DNA of 64,000 nucleotides from positions 62,001 to 126,000 of the forward strand of contig NZ_JAPFQO010000013.1 in assembly GCF_026241195.1 (NCBI RefSeq), given 5' to 3'. The translations under genes were made by a program, and so were the position numbers. This stretch comes from Pontibacter anaerobius (GTDB lineage Bacteria; Bacteroidota; Bacteroidia; Cytophagales; Hymenobacteraceae). Below, one piece after another: positions 62,444 to 64,000 of the stretch (within the stretch, counting starts at the first letter, position 1; each line of letters starts with the position of its first letter). Under the pieces are notes generated by a model. It made no database searches, had not been told where the DNA came from, and saw only the letters and a list, made by a program, of their open reading frames with translations.

Positions 62444-63028
62444 ATGTTCACAGGAATTATTGAGGCCCTGGGCCACGTAACAGATATACAGCAGGAAAAC
62501 ACGAACAAGCATTTCACCCTCACGTCTCCTTTTACCCATGACCTGAAGATTGACCAGAGCGTGGCGCATAACGGCGTTTGTCTGACGGTGGTGAGCATAG
62601 AGGGCGACCAGTATACGGTAACGGCCATTGACGAAACGCTGCGGAAAACGAACCTTAACAGCTTAAAAGTGGGCGATCCGGTGAACCTGGAGCGCTGCAT
62701 GCTGGCCAACGGTCGTTTTGACGGGCACGTGGTGCAGGGCCACGTGGATCAGACCGCTGTGTGCGAGGAGGTGAAAGACGAGAACGGGAGCTGGGTTTTT
62801 ACTTTCCGCTATGATGCCGGCAAAGGCAATGTAACCGTGGAGAAAGGATCTATCTGCGTGAACGGCATCAGCCTGACGGTGGTAAACTCACGTGAGGATC
62901 GTTTTTCTGTGGCCATTATACCCTATACGTACGAGCACACCAACCTGCATACTGTTACCCCCGGCGACACCGTGAACCTGGAGTTTGACATTATAGGCAA
63001 GTATGTGGCAAGGCTGCTAGGCAAATAA
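62444..63028 (+). CDS. ribE: Riboflavin synthase alpha subunit
   Basis: Dismutates two lumazines to riboflavin. A 194-residue protein made of two related lumazine-binding halves: MFTGIIEALGHV with NGVCLTVV, and RFDGHVVQGHVDQTA with VNGISLTVV. No FMN riboswitch pattern was seen upstream. The EncFtn-like gene follows 76 bp later on the same strand. Confidence 0.96.
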   Translation: MFTGIIEALGHVTDIQQENTNKHFTLTSPFTHDLKIDQSVAHNGVCLTVVSIEGDQYTVTAIDETLRKTNLNSLKVGDPVNLERCMLANGRFDGHVVQGHVDQTAVCEEVKDENGSWVFTFRYDAGKGNVTVEKGSICVNGISLTVVNSREDRFSVAIIPYTYEHTNLHTVTPGDTVNLEFDIIGKYVARLLGK

Positions 63029-63104
63029 TTAGCTATAGTCCGGATGGCTTAACCAGAGCTGAGGCAGCTGCGTTATACTTAAGTACAACAAAAGCAGTTA
63101 AGCT

Positions 63105-63410
63105 ATGCCAACAGAGCAGTACCACGAACCAGCTAACGAATTATCACAGGAAACGCGCACCTTTGCCCGCATGATCACCTCCGTAATTGAGGAAGCGGAG
63201 GCCATTAACTGGTATGAGCAGCGCATTTCTGTGGAGAAGGACGAGGAAGCGAAAGCCATTATGCAGAATGCGCAGGAGGAGGAGTTCAAGCATTTCGGCA
63301 TGGACCTGGAGTTTCTTCTTCGCAAAAAGCCGAAGTGGCGCGAAATGATGAAGATCATACTTCTGTCGGAGGGCGACATTGTTGAAAGAGGAGAGGAGGC
63401 GGAGGACTAA
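63105..63410 (+). CDS. Encapsulated-ferritin-like (EncFtn) protein without encapsulin
   Basis: A 101-residue EncFtn-type half-ferritin (open two-helix) ferroxidase. Family pattern visible: E29/E30/E32 with W36-Y37, then E59-E60-x-x-H63 and GMDLEFLLRKKPKWREMM, close to Rhodospirillum EncFtn from memory. In known systems it is loaded in an encapsulin nanocompartment through a C-terminal peptide. Here the C-terminus (RGEEAED) is acidic and has no such motif, and neither neighbour is an encapsulin gene. Confidence 0.88.
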   Translation: MPTEQYHEPANELSQETRTFARMITSVIEEAEAINWYEQRISVEKDEEAKAIMQNAQEEEFKHFGMDLEFLLRKKPKWREMMKIILLSEGDIVERGEEAED

Positions 63411-63431
63411 CGACGCCCCCTTTTTAATTCT

Positions 63432-63893
63432 TTAGAACTTCCGCTCCTGGTTGGCCATACTTTGGTCTACACTCAGCTTGCCGGCACCACCTACTACCAG
63501 GGCCCAGGCCATACCTATTATCAGGAGGTGATACTCATAACCTTCTCCTGCCTGATTGCCGCCCCAGTTCATGAAGAATCCATTTGGCAGGTGCACGGTT
63601 AGTACAATGCCGACAAAGAGCGCAAGTATGGTCAGGCCCCAGAATCGGACCCAAAAACCAAGTATAAGGCAAATGGCGCCGATGAACTCCACAACGATCA
63701 CCAGCCAGCCCAACCAACCCGGCAGACCAGAGACCTGCTGAAAGGCATCCATGAAGCCGGCCGGGCCGTGGCCACCAAACCAGCCAAAGAGTTTTTGAGC
63801 CCCATGCGGCCAGATTACAAGTCCCAGAAAAACCCGAACAATGGTCAGGCTCCAGGTATCATGCGTAAACAGAATTCTGTCTTTAAAAGCCAT
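63432..63893 (-). CDS. DoxX family membrane protein
   Basis: A 153-residue, four-helix membrane protein of the DoxX family (WPHGAQKLFGWFGGHGP, GWLGWLVIVVEFIGAICLILGF). Roles of the family are mixed, including thiosulfate:quinone oxidoreductase and redox-stress links. It is convergent with the EncFtn-like gene, with 21 bp between them. Confidence 0.9.
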   Translation of the reverse strand: MAFKDRILFTHDTWSLTIVRVFLGLVIWPHGAQKLFGWFGGHGPAGFMDAFQQVSGLPGWLGWLVIVVEFIGAICLILGFWVRFWGLTILALFVGIVLTVHLPNGFFMNWGGNQAGEGYEYHLLIIGMAWALVVGGAGKLSVDQSMANQERKF

Positions 63894-64000
63894 ATCCTAT
63901 ACTTTGGTTTACAATCCATACAGCTTACGGAATTTATACTATATGGATAAGTATAGAGGCAGTCTAGCTAGCGTAAGCGGTTAAATTTGGGCAGGCTCAG

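Larger units (their letters stand above)
1..64000. repeat. Dispersed heptamer AAGTATA / TATACTT
   Basis: Reading the whole window by eye I count about 126 exact copies (both orientations). About 8 are expected for a 7-mer on both strands of 64 kb at balanced composition. The near variant AAGTATG/CATACTT is also frequent. Copies are spread through genes and spacers. The fully palindromic ten-mer AAGTATACTT occurs at 9378-9387, 13165-13174 and 29219-29228. In genes the word falls in all frames, read for example as Ser-Ile (AGT ATA), Lys-Tyr (AAG TAT A) or Val-Tyr (GTA TAC). It is therefore probably selected as DNA and not as protein. Function unknown. The count is manual and may be off by several. 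Confidence 0.85.

Noticed and set aside
1..64000. tRNA, rRNA, CRISPR, insertion sequences, prophage
   Set aside because: No cloverleaf arms in the spacers, no regular direct repeats with spacers, no transposase, integrase or phage structural genes.

Overview
The window is a gene-dense, ordinary-looking stretch of chromosome from a member of the Bacteroidota, most likely a Cytophagales bacterium of the Hymenobacteraceae (Pontibacter-like; genus is an inference from memory of gene content and composition). The pointers are a DUF4296 lipoprotein, a BatA/DUF58 module, an arginine operon with a Bacteroidota-type acyltransferase and an acyl-ornithine type carbamoyltransferase, menC, and many lipoproteins. 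I see no rRNA, tRNA, CRISPR array, insertion sequence or prophage.

Layout. 1-5.5 kb: GDPD lipoprotein, YggS, BatA/DUF58 group, DUF4296 lipoprotein and CsaA. 5.7-16 kb: FAD-Rieske oxidoreductase, DUF922 protein, MATE exporter, aminotransferase, the ergothioneine pair egtB-egtD, menC and a CBS-domain ClC transporter. 16-25.5 kb: an ion-homeostasis block with a metallophosphoesterase, a complete seven-gene mrpABCDEFG operon, a tandem universal stress protein and nhaA. 25.7-28.9 kb: a tightly packed racemase/GNAT/sodium-symporter operon. 29.4-30.9 kb: a secreted retropepsin-like PDZ protein and a small membrane protein. 31.5-40 kb: a full arginine operon (acyltransferase, argG, argC, argD, argF-like, argB, argE-like, argH). 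41-45.2 kb: a compact four-gene operon of C39-like peptidase, RimK-like ATP-grasp ligase, GCS2 carboxylate-amine ligase and N-formylglutamate amidohydrolase, which looks like a system for making or breaking a peptide-like or amide-bonded product. 45.3-54.6 kb: Pmp3-tailed lipoprotein, histidine kinase, CbpA with an unusual partner, TruC, several small proteins, CDF transporter, ketopantoate reductase, DprA and a MerR regulator. 54.8-63.9 kb: alaS, gatB, TlpA-like lipoprotein, an unknown protein, thioesterase, pcm, riboflavin synthase, a solitary encapsulated-ferritin-like protein and DoxX.

The strongest signal that genes do not explain is a dispersed heptamer, AAGTATA (TATACTT on the other strand). 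By eye I count about 126 exact copies, against roughly 8 expected by chance. Copies lie in genes on both strands, in all reading-frame phases, in leaders, and at both ends of a long perfect terminator stem. That pattern resembles DNA-level words such as DNA uptake sequences or HIP1, and it is my main candidate for something undescribed. The amidoligase operon, the solitary EncFtn, the carbamoyltransferase with an unexpected specificity residue and the CbpA partner are the next most interesting.
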